DNA from: Myotis daubentonii
Taxonomy: Eukaryota > Chordata > Mammalia > Chiroptera > Vespertilionidae
DNA: 64,000 nucleotides
Direction: 5' to 3'
Assembly: GCF_963259705.1 (NCBI RefSeq)
Contig: NC_081844.1
Coordinates: 23,049,715 to 23,113,714, forward strand
Positions within the stretch are counted from its first letter, which is position 1; each line of letters starts with the position of its first letter. Made by a program: the position numbers and the translations under genes. The notes under the pieces were generated by a model, which did no database searches, was not told the DNA's origin, and saw only the letters and a list, made by a program, of their open reading frames with translations. Positions 18,751-33,104 of the stretch are shown here, piece after piece.

Positions 18751-21700
18751 GAATATCCTTGGTGCTGTGTGTCCACCTCCGTCTCCACTATTTAACACAT
18801 GCCAAGTTGTGAGGAGAGAGGAATAAAATATAGTTTTCTGCCCTTCGGGAGTTTATTGTCAAGCGGGATTTTGTGTTCTCAGAGGTGAGCATAGGAGCTT
18901 GGGGGTGGGGAGTATAGAGAGGAGGGTTTTCCTCTCTAGAACCCCCCAGAGTGGGGGTGGGGGAGCGGGTATAGCTGAGGTGGAGGAGGAAGATGTGGGC
19001 AATGGCAGGAGAAGGGCACTCCAGGCAGGATGCACAGCTTGGCCAGTGGAGGGAACATTGCAGTGGACTGAGGCCTGAGATGGGGTGGGGTGAGGGGCTC
19101 AGCTTGGCGGGGACAAAATTATTGGGTTGTTTGGAAACCATGACCCCTGGCTCCATCTCACCACTTTGCAGCCAGCAGGTGACCTGGGCCAGGCACCACC
19201 TGCTTTACACCTGTTTCTTCTCGGAGCTCATCATGGCTCCATGGCCCTTCCCTCACAGGGCCAGGTGAGTGAGGGACTTTTGAGCCCAGCAGACTGAATT
19301 GGGAAGGGAGCCCCGGGGTAGGTCTCTGGGGTCCCCTCTGGCCCCTCACTGATCTCAAACCCCTTTAACGCCTTCCCCCCACCGACCTGTTCCTTGCAAG
19401 GGCAACAAGGTCACACCAGATCTCTACAGCCCACAGACCTGCCAAGACTTGTGCACTGATTCGTTGAGCCACTTGCACTAATTGCCATGTTGTGCTCCCT
19501 CCCCCAATTGCTAATCTAAAGCTTGGAAGCTGTGGGTGCTGCACTCTGAGGTTGGGGTTCAGCCAGAATATTGGGAGATTCCACCCTGCATTTCTGTTGT
19601 CTGCACTCCTGTTGCTGAGCTGCACCAATTCCCAGGGAGGAGTCCGGGCCTAAAGTCTCGCTGCTTGGGCTGGTGCCAGGCTGAGATATGGTCCCCACCC
19701 ATAAAGGGGGCAGTCCTATCACCTCAGAGGGGAGCCCTTTGAGACTGCTTGCAGTGGTGCCTGGCCCACCAGGTGCAGTTAGGGGGATCCCTCAGGATGG
19801 CCCCTGCAGCCCCAGAAGCATCCACAGCCGCATCCCTTCAGCCCTCCCTTCCCCTGCCTGTAATCCCCATCAGCAGCCCTGTCGCAAACGACTCATCTAT
19901 TCTTGCCTCGGTGCTCTGTGTCTACTTCCCTCTCCATGTTTAACACATTTACAAATATTTATTGAGCCTCTGCCTCTGTTCTGATTTGCTGATCATGAAC
20001 TAATTTGGTCAGAATGTCTGCCCTCATGGTTAGACAGTCTCCTTGGAGAAGGAACTATACATACAGCTCTTAAAACACTGTCCCCCGATTCCAGGGCATT
20101 GGAATTGTCCAGAGCCAATGACTGCTGCAGTGTGGAATGAGAGGACTCCTGTGCCCCCCCCCCACCCACCCAACCCCAAGGTTGTCATGGGGACTGGGGG
20201 TTCACAAAGAGAAGGCAGGGCCCATCTTGACCTCCCCTCCTTCCCTCCCCACAGCTGTTCACTCCTGAGTCTGACCATCCTCTCTCCTTCCCTGCCACCA
20301 CCACCTCTGTATTTTGTTCTGTGTTCTGTGTTCTGGTCTCCATACCGCTGCTGGGAATTCTCCAGAGTTGGCCTGGGCCTTGGTCTCCTTTGCTCCGAGC
20401 TTCCCACTACTGTCTCAAAAGACATTCGTCCTCATTAGGCCAAGGTTCCTCCTGTCCCCCTTTGCTGTCCTCCAGCCACACTGGCCTCCTTCCTGCCCAA
20501 GACTGTTGTGGCTCTCTGTGCGTCATTCCCCTACCCCTTTGCCTTGCCACCAAGGGTGACTGCTAGGTAACATTCACCCCAACGGTAATTAAATCTCTCC
20601 CTATATCTCCCCACTAGACAGTGAACTAATTCCGTGAGAACCTTCCTTGCAGCCCACCAGGGTGGGTTAGATGCATGCACCCCCATTTTATAGGTGAAAA
20701 AACAGGCACAGAGAGGTGAGGAGCTGGCCTGAGGCCACACAGCTAAAGAGTAGTGTGTCCCGCATCACAGTGAGCCACGCTGACCCCACGGGCAGGGCCG
20801 GGGCGAGAGGTCACCGTGGGGGCACTGTGGGGACGGCAGGGCTCCGACCAGAAGAGAAAGCTTCGCCCACTGGTCTTTCCGTGATGTTCACACTGGGCAG
20901 CGCCGCGGCTGGGACAGCGAAAGAGCCGGTGACTTTGGCCAGGAAGTCACTAGACGCCGGGGAGTCCAGCTCGGGCCAGATCAGCGCTGGCCTCGCAGGC
21001 TATGGACTGGCTCCTGCCCCCTCACTTCGGAAGCTTTCACTAACCACGAACTCCAGGAAAAGCTGTGAAAGGTGGTTGGTCACAAGCTGGGTTCCTAGTT
21101 AAGGTTCGCGTGTGTGGTTTATTTTTACTCGGAAACGTTTCCCACCGACCTGAGGCCACCACCTCGTTACACTTTTATAATCAGTGGCCTCTCCAGGGGA
21201 GGCGCGCAAATCCTCGGACGCGGCTGTACCGTTTGAGTTTGGGGAGAAGGCGTTTTGCATTTTTATGGTGAAAAAAAAGAGTAGTGTGGTTGGCATCAGA
21301 ACCCAAGTCTGGGGCCTCTGACTTCGTGGCTTGCCTGTCCTGCCTTGGTCCAACCTCTTGGAAGGCTTGAGCCTTCCATGCTGGGGGTCTGAAGCACCTT
21401 TCCAGGGGCCAGGGGGCCACTCTCTCCCTTGGTCACTTGAGCCCCAGTACTCAGAGCAGTTTCTGTTTGGCAGCCTGAGAAAGGGGGTTGGGGCTCATCT
21501 GAATGGGGCTCTCCTTTACCTCCATTTGGTGCCTTGGTTTTCCCTACCTCCTCACACAGGGCCAGCTACTGGCCCATCCAGCACTGTTTGAGCTCAGGAA
21601 AGGTGCGTTTCTTTCTAATGGGATTTCCTGTCTGTGCCTCCCTCCTCTGGTTGCCCTAAGTGATTTTTTGTGACAATGAGAAGGAGGGCACAGCCTAGGG

Positions 21701-22463
21701 AAATCACAGATTGCAGTGCCCAGGCAGACCTGGTTTGAATCTTGTCCCTACCACTTACTCACCAATGACTTCGGAACAGTCCTGAACTGCCACATGACCT
21801 CCAAGCTGAGTATTGGGAGTATGAAATCCTCTCCAGAGGTTTACTAACAGGATTCGGGGAGCTCATGCAGGCAGGTCCCCTGCATCTCCCTCCGGTTCTG
21901 CCAGATGAAGCAACTCAGTGAGTTCAGATTGAGTTTACAGAACCACTTTGGCCTTATCAGCATCTGTTTACAAATAGAGAAGTAGAGGTTGGGAGCTCCT
22001 GATCCCAGGAGTGAGTCAGTTCTGGAACCAGTACTCAACCTGGCCCCGAAGTGTACCTCTGAGCCCATGGGTTTGTGGCTGCTTTTATTCTCTAGGCAGC
22101 CTTTTCAGAGTGAACTCAGTGTTAAAAGACAGAGCCCAAGTCTCCACTGTGTCCCAGTGCTCAACCCAGGGAGGCAGGTCAGAATGGACTTGCTATAAGG
22201 AATGGTAGCTGTGAAAGCTAACTGGGGAATGAGGGAACACTAGCTGGGGGCTCTTGTTAGTTCCTGCCCCAGGGCCTTTGCCGAACTCCTTTTTTGTCAT
22301 TTCTCTTCATCCTTCTCACCTGCCTCTGTGCTCAGGGCCTCTCTTCTTTTCCCTAGCCTGCTTATTCAGGACCACTGTAGAATTGCAGGGGATACTCTTA
22401 CACCTGGAGGCACTTTTAAAGCCACATCATCCCTTCAGTGACCTTTTATGATTGCCCCTAGAA

Positions 22464-22666
22464 CAGGGGTGGGAACATCCAGCCAGGCCAGGTAAGACCC
22501 ACGAAATCATTTGGTCTGGCCCTGCCAAGGCATTAGGGTTGAGTTAATTAAATGTTTGACCAAATATAGTGGGCTAATTTTTAAGTGGATAATTTTGTGT
22601 GGTCCGAGATTGATGTTCCATAAATATCCAAGTGGCTCTTGGCAGGAAAAAAGGTCTCCACACCTG
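22464..22666. mobile_element. hAT MITE, 203 bp
   Basis: Starts CAGGGGTGGGAACAT and ends (inverted) CAGGTGTGGAGACC. Flanks CCCTAGAA (22456-22463) and CCCTAGAG (22667-22674) form an 8-bp target duplication with one mismatch. No ORF. Confidence 0.8.
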
Positions 22667-22929
22667 CCCTAGAGTATGGGACACGCCCCTCCCATGTGGC
22701 CAGTTCTCCTGGGTTGGAATATGCACGGAAGGAATAGGCTCTGGCTCAGAAGTGCACACTTTTTAGAGGTCCCTGGCCCCCAACCCCCATGGTCTCCCCA
22801 CTCACTGATCAGGATAGGGGTTGAACTTCCATGAGCAAGATCACAGGCCGATCCTTAAATTTGCATTTCTTTTCTACCCCAACACTTTAGGGTTAATTTG
22901 CATAAATTAAATGTGGGGTATGATTTTAC

Positions 22930-23138
22930 ACATTTTTTAAAAATTTTTTTTATTGATTTCAGAGAGGAGGGGGAGATAGAAACATTAATGATGAGAGAAT
23001 CATTGACTGGCTGCCTCCTGCACACCCCCTACTAGGGATGGAACCCACAACCCAGGCATGTGCCCTTGGCTGGAATCGAACCTGGGACCCTTCAGTCTGA
23101 AGGCAGACACTCTGTTCACTGAGCCAAACTGGCTAGGG
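22930..23138 (-). mobile_element. VES SINE
   Basis: Minus-strand copy with the tRNA-like head at the right (gagccaaactggctaggg) and the A-tail at the left (ttaaaaattttttttattgatttc). It lies in an old L1 region. Confidence 0.9.
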
Positions 23139-23147
23139 CTGATTTTA

Positions 23148-24960
23148 TTTAAAAATATTGTTTAGTTTTGCAAATAGGCAATACATTCACCAGGTTAAAA
23201 ATTCAAAAGACCCGTAGAATGTACCTGGCACGTCTCATCCCCAGTTCTGCCCAGAATATGGTGTCAGTTTTATAGAGGTGCACATACCATGTAGTTTACC
23301 CATTTAAAGTGTGCAATTCTGTGCTTTTTAGTATAGTCACAAAGTTATGCATCCATCATAATTTTAGAACATTTTTCTTTTCTTTTTTTTTCTTTTTTTT
23401 TTTTTAAATATATTTTATTGATTTTTTACAGAGAGGAAGGGAGAGGGATAGAGAGTTAGAAACATCGATGAGAGAGAAACATCGATCAGCTGCCTCCTGC
23501 ACATCTCCCACCGGGGATGTGCCCGCAACCCAGGTACATGCCCTTGACCGGAATCGAACCCGGGACCCTTCAGTCCATAGGCCGACGCTCTATCCACTGA
23601 GCCAAACCGGCTTCGGCAGAACATTTTTCATGAGGTCAAGAGGAAGCCCTGTAAATTGGGTTCTTGGACTCAAATAATTACACTTGGGGTATAGAGATTG
23701 GGCTTCCCCACACCAACGAAAAAATTCTCAGACACCAAAAAAGTGTCCGAGAATTCAATTCTGTTCTTCTTCTTCTTCTTCTTTTTTTTTTTTTTCAATT
23801 CTATTCTGACATTACCTGGAAATTGCTTCAGAGTCCACAGGCTCAGTTCTACAAGACTGCCCCACCAACACACTTCTGACACCAGTCCCAAGCCAGGGTT
23901 ACCATGCTTCTGCTGACTAGCCACAGAAACTTCTCTTTTTGCTCAACTAATTTCTTAGAGCTGCTCATAGAACTCAGAGAAACATGTCACTTAACTAGAT
24001 CACTGGTTTGTTGTAAAAGGCTATACCTCAGGAACAGCCAGATGGAAGAGCTGCATAGGGCCAGGTAAGTGGGAAGAGATCCCATGCTTCCAGGCCCTCT
24101 CCTGACAAGCCACTCCAGATCTCCATAAATAGACTGACCAATGGCATCACTGGCTGCTGGTGATGGGGTCCATTCTCTCCCCTCCCCAGAGGTGGGGGGA
24201 CTGGAAGTCCCACCCCTCTAATCACATGTGTGGGGCCTTTAGCGACCAGCTTCCATGAAGGTGCTTCCAAAAGTCCCCTCCTTAACATAACAAAAGGCCA
24301 CTCAGCACTTAGGAAGTTCCAAGTGTTGCTAGAGCTGTGCGTCAGGAATTATGGACGAAGACCCAGTGTATGAGATAGATATTTTGATCATCCTTTTTTC
24401 GGGCTTCTTGAATTTAGCATAATGTTTTTAGTTTCTTATAAGTCAGTGGTCCGTGGACCACCAGCTGGCGACTGCTGGTCTAAGTTATGGCATGTACTGA
24501 TTCTTTTCTTTTTATGGCTGAATAATATTCCACTGTATGGATGTACCACCTTTTGTTTATCCATTCATCACTTAATGGACATTTGGATTGTTTGCCCCTT
24601 TGGGCAATTGTGGATTGTGCTGCTGTGAATATTCACAGTTTTCTCTGTGGATATATGTTTTCACTTCTCTTGTGTATAATTGTGAGGAATGGAATTCCTG
24701 GGCCATATGGCACCTACATGCTTAACCCATTTGAGGACCTGCCAAGCGGTTTTCCACGGCAGCTGCACAACTTTGCATCTCCACCAGCAGTAGAGGAGGA
24801 TTCCAACTTCTCATCCTTGACAGCACATGTCTTTTTTCTTCTACCCGACCTAGTGGGTATGAAATAGTGTCTTGTTGTGGTTTGGATTTGAATTTCCCTG
24901 ATGACTAGTGGTATTCCTACGCAGTTTCAGGGGTTCTTGTCATTTAGTCATTCAACAAAT
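23148..24960 (-). mobile_element. Old L1 and LTR-like remnants
   Basis: 23150-23365 and 24375-24960 read as antisense L1M 3'-region ('aatattccactgtatggatgtacc', 'tttatccattcatca'). About 23640-24370 is an older LTR-like repeat ('agagctgctcatagaactcagagaaac', 'gaacagccagatggaagag'); a related copy is at about 61860-62100. No retroviral gene is visible. The L1 is interrupted near 24440-24484 by a short hAT-like piece starting CAGTGGTCCGTGGACC. Confidence 0.65.
23378..23617 (-). mobile_element. VES SINE
   Basis: Minus-strand copy with target duplication AGAACATTTTTC at 23366-23377 and 23618-23629. Confidence 0.93.
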
Positions 24961-25228
24961 AGTGGTGGAGTGTCATGTGCTCAGCACTGGGGAAAATGGG
25001 GTGACTCTACCCTCTGGGAGTTTCCATGCCAGTGCCCTTCAGAGTTACCCTACGCATGGATGCCTTATGCTCACTGTATTAACTCATTTTCTATTTAAGC
25101 ACCTGTGTGTAAGTTTGCCTTTCCCCCTTGTCTGCAAGAAACACCGTGTAGCCACCCTGTCCTGTAGCCGATATGGCTGATTTGACAGTCTGTCCTAAAG
25201 GAATAGAAGGAGTGGATCCTGTGATTCT

Positions 25229-25418
25229 TTTATTTATTTACTAAATATATTGTTTATTGATTTCAGTGAGGGAGTGGGATAGAAACATCAATGATGAGAG
25301 AAAAATCATTGATTGGCTGTCTCCTGCATGCCCCCTACTGAGGATTGAGCCTGGAACCTGGCATGTGACCTCCTGGTTCATAGGTTAATGCACAACCCCT
25401 GAGCACACCAGCCAGGCA
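25229..25418 (-). mobile_element. VES-type SINE next to NACC1 exon 2
   Basis: Minus-strand SINE, tRNA head at the right (cacaccagccaggc). Its end is 107 bp upstream of the exon at 25526, so it lies close to the NACC1 branch-point region but not in it. Confidence 0.88.
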
Positions 25419-25533
25419 ACTGCAGTTCTTAAGGCCCCAGCAAACCCACCGTCTGGATGCCACTGAGAACAGGCCTGAGCATGCCACCTGACCCATCTCT
25501 CTGTCTTCCCCTGTCCCCTGCACAGCTGCCACC

Positions 25534-28398
<2,865 letters not shown>

Positions 28399-30912
28399 CC
28401 CCCACCAAGCCCTCCATGAGGCCGTCACACTCCCCCTCCTGTCACCCACCCACCCACCCACCACCTTGGTCACGAGCTACTGTCTGTCCCTCCCCAGGAC
28501 CCGCAGGGTGTGCTGCATGCTCCAGCCCCTCGGCCTCCCGTCCCACCCCTGACCCCAATCCGAGTGGGCTGGGAGAGGGTGGCCGTGGTGCGAGCTCTGC
28601 GTGGCCTTCTCTCTCGCACACAGTCAGGGAGCACTCGCTCCCCCCTCTCCTAACCCCTAGCAATTGTTTTCCCATTCCACTCAACCAGGCCAGGCAGGGG
28701 GGGGGGCAGTCTAGGGGCAGTCCTCTGCTCCACCCTTCACTGCAGCCCCATGGGACTTGCAGGGGCCCCGGGGTGCTCAGGACCCTCCTGCCACCACCTC
28801 CCAGTGCTTCCATGTTTCCAAAAGCGCCTTCCTGTCTCCTTCGTCTGTCCCTGCATCTGGGGCTGGGGTAGGCGAGGCTGTGGGGACTGCTCTTGTGACG
28901 GCTGAGGAAACCTGAGGCTCAGAAATTACACGACTGACCTAAACCGACCTAAGGTGGCAGGCGGTGGTGCACCCAGCACCCTTCTCTCTCCCCCACCCTG
29001 TACTCAGCCTCTCTCGCTCCATCAGGCCCCTCAGACCTGAGTGAGGGGTACAGACCCAGAGTTTCTGAGGATAGGAGGAGAGGTTTTGGAGGCCCACAGG
29101 TGCGTGTGCGTGTGAATGTGGAGAAGTTTTGCTTTAAAATAAATGAAGATGAGAAAGGCAGTGGAACCAGGGGAGCATGCTGGCGGGCTGCTGCCCTTCC
29201 CTCCCTCCCCACCCCATCCCACGGCAGGGCTCCCAGCTCCCATCCCCTGTACATACTTTTTAAAACATTTTTTTAGCTAATGAAATATTGAAGTATAAGA
29301 TTCCTTTTATTTTTCAAACCAATGGGACTGTATCTGATGGCCCCTTTGGTCCCTGGGGGCCATGGAAAGTAGGATGGGGTGAGGGGTGCAGGAGTAGGCT
29401 GAATGTGTGCGTGCATGTAGAGTATGGGTGCACGTTTCCAAGGTGGGACCCCAGGCCCAGCCATCGCCTGGGCTACATTTGAAGGATATCCCTGGTCTTG
29501 GCCTGTTGGCAGAGCCCAGCTCCTGGGGACAGGGCAGGACCCACTGCAGTTGTTAGCAGTTGTTTGCTGAATTGTCTCTAACCATTCCTCTCTTTGTAGC
29601 CTCATCCAGTGTGAGTGATTTTTTTTTTTTTTTTTGAGTTTTACATGTGAACCAGAGGGTTCTTTTTTCTTTTTCTTTTTTGCTCCCCATCCCCCTGTGC
29701 TGCTGGGTGTCATTTGACATTTTTTGTCTAGCCTTTTTCTCCCCTTTCGCCTCACCTCTCTTCTCACTTCTGGTCTCCTCCCAAGTCTGACAGCTCATGG
29801 CTTCCAGAGGCAGGAGCTTGCTAGAGGTGGGTGGGGCTATCCCAATGGACCCTTGGAATCTGACTTGGAGGCCCCATCCCCCACCCTGTAGCCCCTACCA
29901 GCCTGTGGGAAGGGGGTCCCTCCAGCATCTGTTTGTGGAGTTGGAGGTGTCCGGTCTGGCTGTGATCCTGGCACTCCTCTTTCTGGCCCGAGTGTGTGTG
30001 TGTGGGGTGGAGGCAAGTGTATGAGGGGGGAGTTGACACCCCCAGCTAAAGCACAAGCACCTTAGTCGCACCTCCCCTGCCCCTCATCCTGGCCTTGACA
30101 CTCTACCCCAGCGTCATCCCAAAGCACAATATCCCGGTCACTTGGTGGGCTCCTGGGGCCACAGAGGGGTGGGCTGGGGTTCCAGCCAGCCCCCAAAGGA
30201 AGCAGGAGTCCCCGGGTACTCCCCCTTCCAGGCCTTAGCTGGGGGCCAGCTCCTGGGACTGGTGTCCTCTCCCTCCCCACCCTTTTTCTGGGCAGATCCC
30301 TGCCTAGTCCCCCTCCCTGTCTTGTCTTCAGGCAGGGCTTGCCCCTGTCCTTTCTCCGTACCCTTGCAGCACTGGGTTGGGTGGCAGAACCCCTTGTTTC
30401 AGGGACCCCAGGAGGTGCCCCTGGCTCCAGGGGACTGTGTGTGGGTGGTGGGGGAGGGGGGGCTGAGGGGCAGGGGGTGGAATTCCTCACCAGGAGAGCC
30501 AAAGACAGGGTTGTGCCTTACCCCAGGAGCCACCCCTGTGCCCATCCACCCTGCCCTTTCAGGTGGCCTGCTGCTTTTCCTCCCCTCCTGACCCCCCCGC
30601 CCCCAGCCCTGCTCTGAGCTGCATGGTTCCCACCCCCACCTGGACAGCCAGGAAGGAGCATGAATGGAGAATCACCAACGCAAAAAAGACTGGAGGCCTC
30701 TGGCCACCCCTGTTCCCATAGGACAGGCCAGCTGCTGTGTCCACGTGGAGTGCCAACACCTGCCCTTCTCCGGGCTGAGCCCCCCACCCCCACCCCAGCC
30801 TGTAAGTGAGATTGCACATTAACTACTGTAAGGAGAGGAGCGCACTGGGAAATGTGAACATGAGAACATCAGTAACACTGATGAGAATAAACTAAACGCC
30901 TTTGTAACAGCC
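28399..30912 (+). other. NACC1: NACC1 3'UTR
   Basis: About 2.5 kb to the polyadenylation signal AATAAA at 30886-30891, with cleavage expected near 30905-30915. An earlier AATAAA at 29138-29143 could give a shorter form. The UTR has G-rich runs and poly-T at 29620-29636. Confidence 0.75.
30886..30891 (+). terminator. NACC1: NACC1 polyadenylation signal
   Basis: AATAAA in a weakly A-rich context, 2.49 kb after the stop codon. Confidence 0.75.
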
Positions 30913-30916
30913 CTGC

Positions 30917-32795
30917 CGCATGCTACTCACTGGGGGGCAGAGGGGTTGTGGCTGGAAGAGATGCCGCACACTGGGTTCTCATTCTGCAGAGCAACACCCC
31001 CACTGCTCAGGACTCACACTGACAAATGTAGCAGGGTCCAGCTCAGGGTGCACTTGGGAGTGGCCATGCCAAATGTCACATGACAACATCCATCATGTGA
31101 GGGGGGCGGGGCAGCATGTTCTTTTCCAATGGTAGCAGGTACAGACCCAGACCACCAATGGGTTCCACTTACAACACCCTTCAGGCTGCATCATGTGTAG
31201 ACTCACAACACTGCCCAAGGCTGTTCCTGCACACATGGCCCCTGCATGGGAGTTCCTCCAAAGCTGGAAGGGTAGAGGCTCCCTTGAATGGGCTGCTGAC
31301 CCACTAGCTGCCCTGTGGTCTGACACCCCCCCCCCCCATCCCAGACACCCCACACTCCATTCTGAGTCAACACAAAAGTTGAGATGGCAAACCTAGCTAT
31401 AGATCCCGAGGATATGAAATGACAAAAGGTTCTATGGAGCCAAATAAAGACATGTAAGTGCCTTAGGATCCCATTTATTCAGTCATTTCAAACAGCCTGG
31501 GAAGGGTAGTTACCTATCAGGGATCCCATTGGCCAACAAAAAATCTGCTGGGAGGTGGACAAGGAAGCTACATCTCCGCCCAGGCCAGCTCCTTCCACCC
31601 ATGATACAAGGGAATAATGTCCATGGGAACGATGACTAATATGCTTCAGGTTGACCCTTGCAGTCAAAAATCCATGTAGAATGTTTGACACCCCCAAAAT
31701 TTTACTAAGCCTAGTGTTGACAAGAAGAAGCCTTACCGTTTATATAGTCAATGAGCACCTATTTTGTATAGGTACCATATAATGTATTACAATAGACAAA
31801 AAAAGGTTGAAGTTATAAAGAATATACATTTAATAGTGTTTATTTTTAAAATCAGCATATAAATGGACTGCACAGTTTAAACCTGTGTTGTTCAGAGGTC
31901 AACTATACTACAATTCACAGGATGAACTGGGTATGTCTCAGTAAGACCAGCCCATTTGGGTCCTGAAGTCCAGCAACAGCTGTCAAAGGGGTTTTGAGGA
32001 CCAACAACATTGCCAACAAAAATTCAGAGGTGATGCTGCCCCAGAAATTCAGAGTGATGTGCCACCTGACTCCCAGAAGCACATCTTTTAACCCCAGAAA
32101 GACTTAGAACTGAGTATAGAATGGGCTAAGAGAACCCAAACCATCACATAAAAAAGGAGTCTGTACATACGTGGTTCTTTTTTGACTAACTGGCCTGATA
32201 GAGTAGCATCCTCGTAACATACAGCACTCCAGAGCGTGTACATGAGTGAGTGAGATTCGTGGTTCCCACGCCTGATTAATGTGGGGGATGGAAAGGTCTG
32301 ATGATAATCTAAGGTTCACAGTGCTTATAAGTTTACCCAGCTTATATAGGAATCATTTCATACTCAGGAAGGCTCTATGGCAAAGCCCCTAAATTTACAA
32401 ACGCTGCCCTGTTAGAGTGATGCATCACAGAGGGAACTAGAAACCAGCTGTGCAGTGGAGCCCAGCGTTACTTGGAGGCACCTCAGAAGTGACCACTCAG
32501 CTCCATGGCTAAGCCATTTACCTACTTTGGGTACAGAACAGGCAAAAGATGTTTAGGTTGAACTTCAAACGCTCAAGAAACATTCATGGTTTAAAATTTT
32601 CAGTGGCAATAAAATTATCCATCATGAAAACCAAGAAATTAACCAGAATAGTCTTTTCTGCACCTAATACTGGCCACTGAAATCCCTAGCACGCACACAT
32701 GCATACACACACGCACACACCTGTGCGTGGAAACGAGGTTTAGAGTTCCCACTCAGGAAGCAGCCACTAGTTTAGAGTCAACATACCATATGATC
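30917..32795. other. Convergent gap NACC1-STX10
   Basis: No gene supported. It holds unique sequence, a C-run at 31326-31337 and a MER2-like remnant (31650-31908). The 3' ends of both genes face it. Confidence 0.6.
31650..31908. mobile_element. MER2-like Tigger element remnant
   Basis: Left end 'ggttgacccttg' and right end 'aacctgtgttgttcagaggtcaac' are decayed forms of the MER2 inverted repeat. A TA follows the right end. The middle contains 'aagccttaccgtttatatagtcaatga...' as in MER2. Confidence 0.7.
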
Positions 32796-32799
32796 TAAA

Positions 32800-33104
32800 T
32801 ACGTATAAAAAAGGCGGGGATTTTATTTCCAAGTTGGCACGTGTAGAAGGCATAGGGGTGAATAAATGGCTTTGGGACACTGGAAATAGAAACGGGGCAG
32901 GGTGTATCTGAGGTCCTCCTACCTCCACCGCCCCCTAAGTGCACTTGAGAAAGGACCAGTGGCGGGGGCTCCAACCAAGGGCCCTGAAGGTCCCACTGGC
33001 TGAGAGCCTTGGGACAACTCCCCAGACATGACACCCTCCTCCCAGGGGGCAGGGCCCTACCAGCTCCCCCAGCGTGAGGGATCAGCCCCCTGGGAGAGCC
33101 AGGA
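32800..33104 (-). other. STX10: STX10 3'UTR
   Basis: Runs from the stop codon to a minus-strand AATAAA at 32827-32822. Length is about 300 nt. Confidence 0.7.

Larger units (their letters stand above)
10896..25525 (+). other. NACC1: NACC1 intron 1 (14.6 kb)
   Basis: GT at 10896, AG at 25524-25525. The first 3 kb are GC-rich unique sequence. Further in are MIR/L2 remnants (for example about 16295-16375 plus, 20650-20760 minus, 21719-21800 plus), MER20 with a SPIN insertion, a local duplication, hAT MITEs, an old L1 stretch and three VES SINEs. I see no other gene in it. Confidence 0.8.
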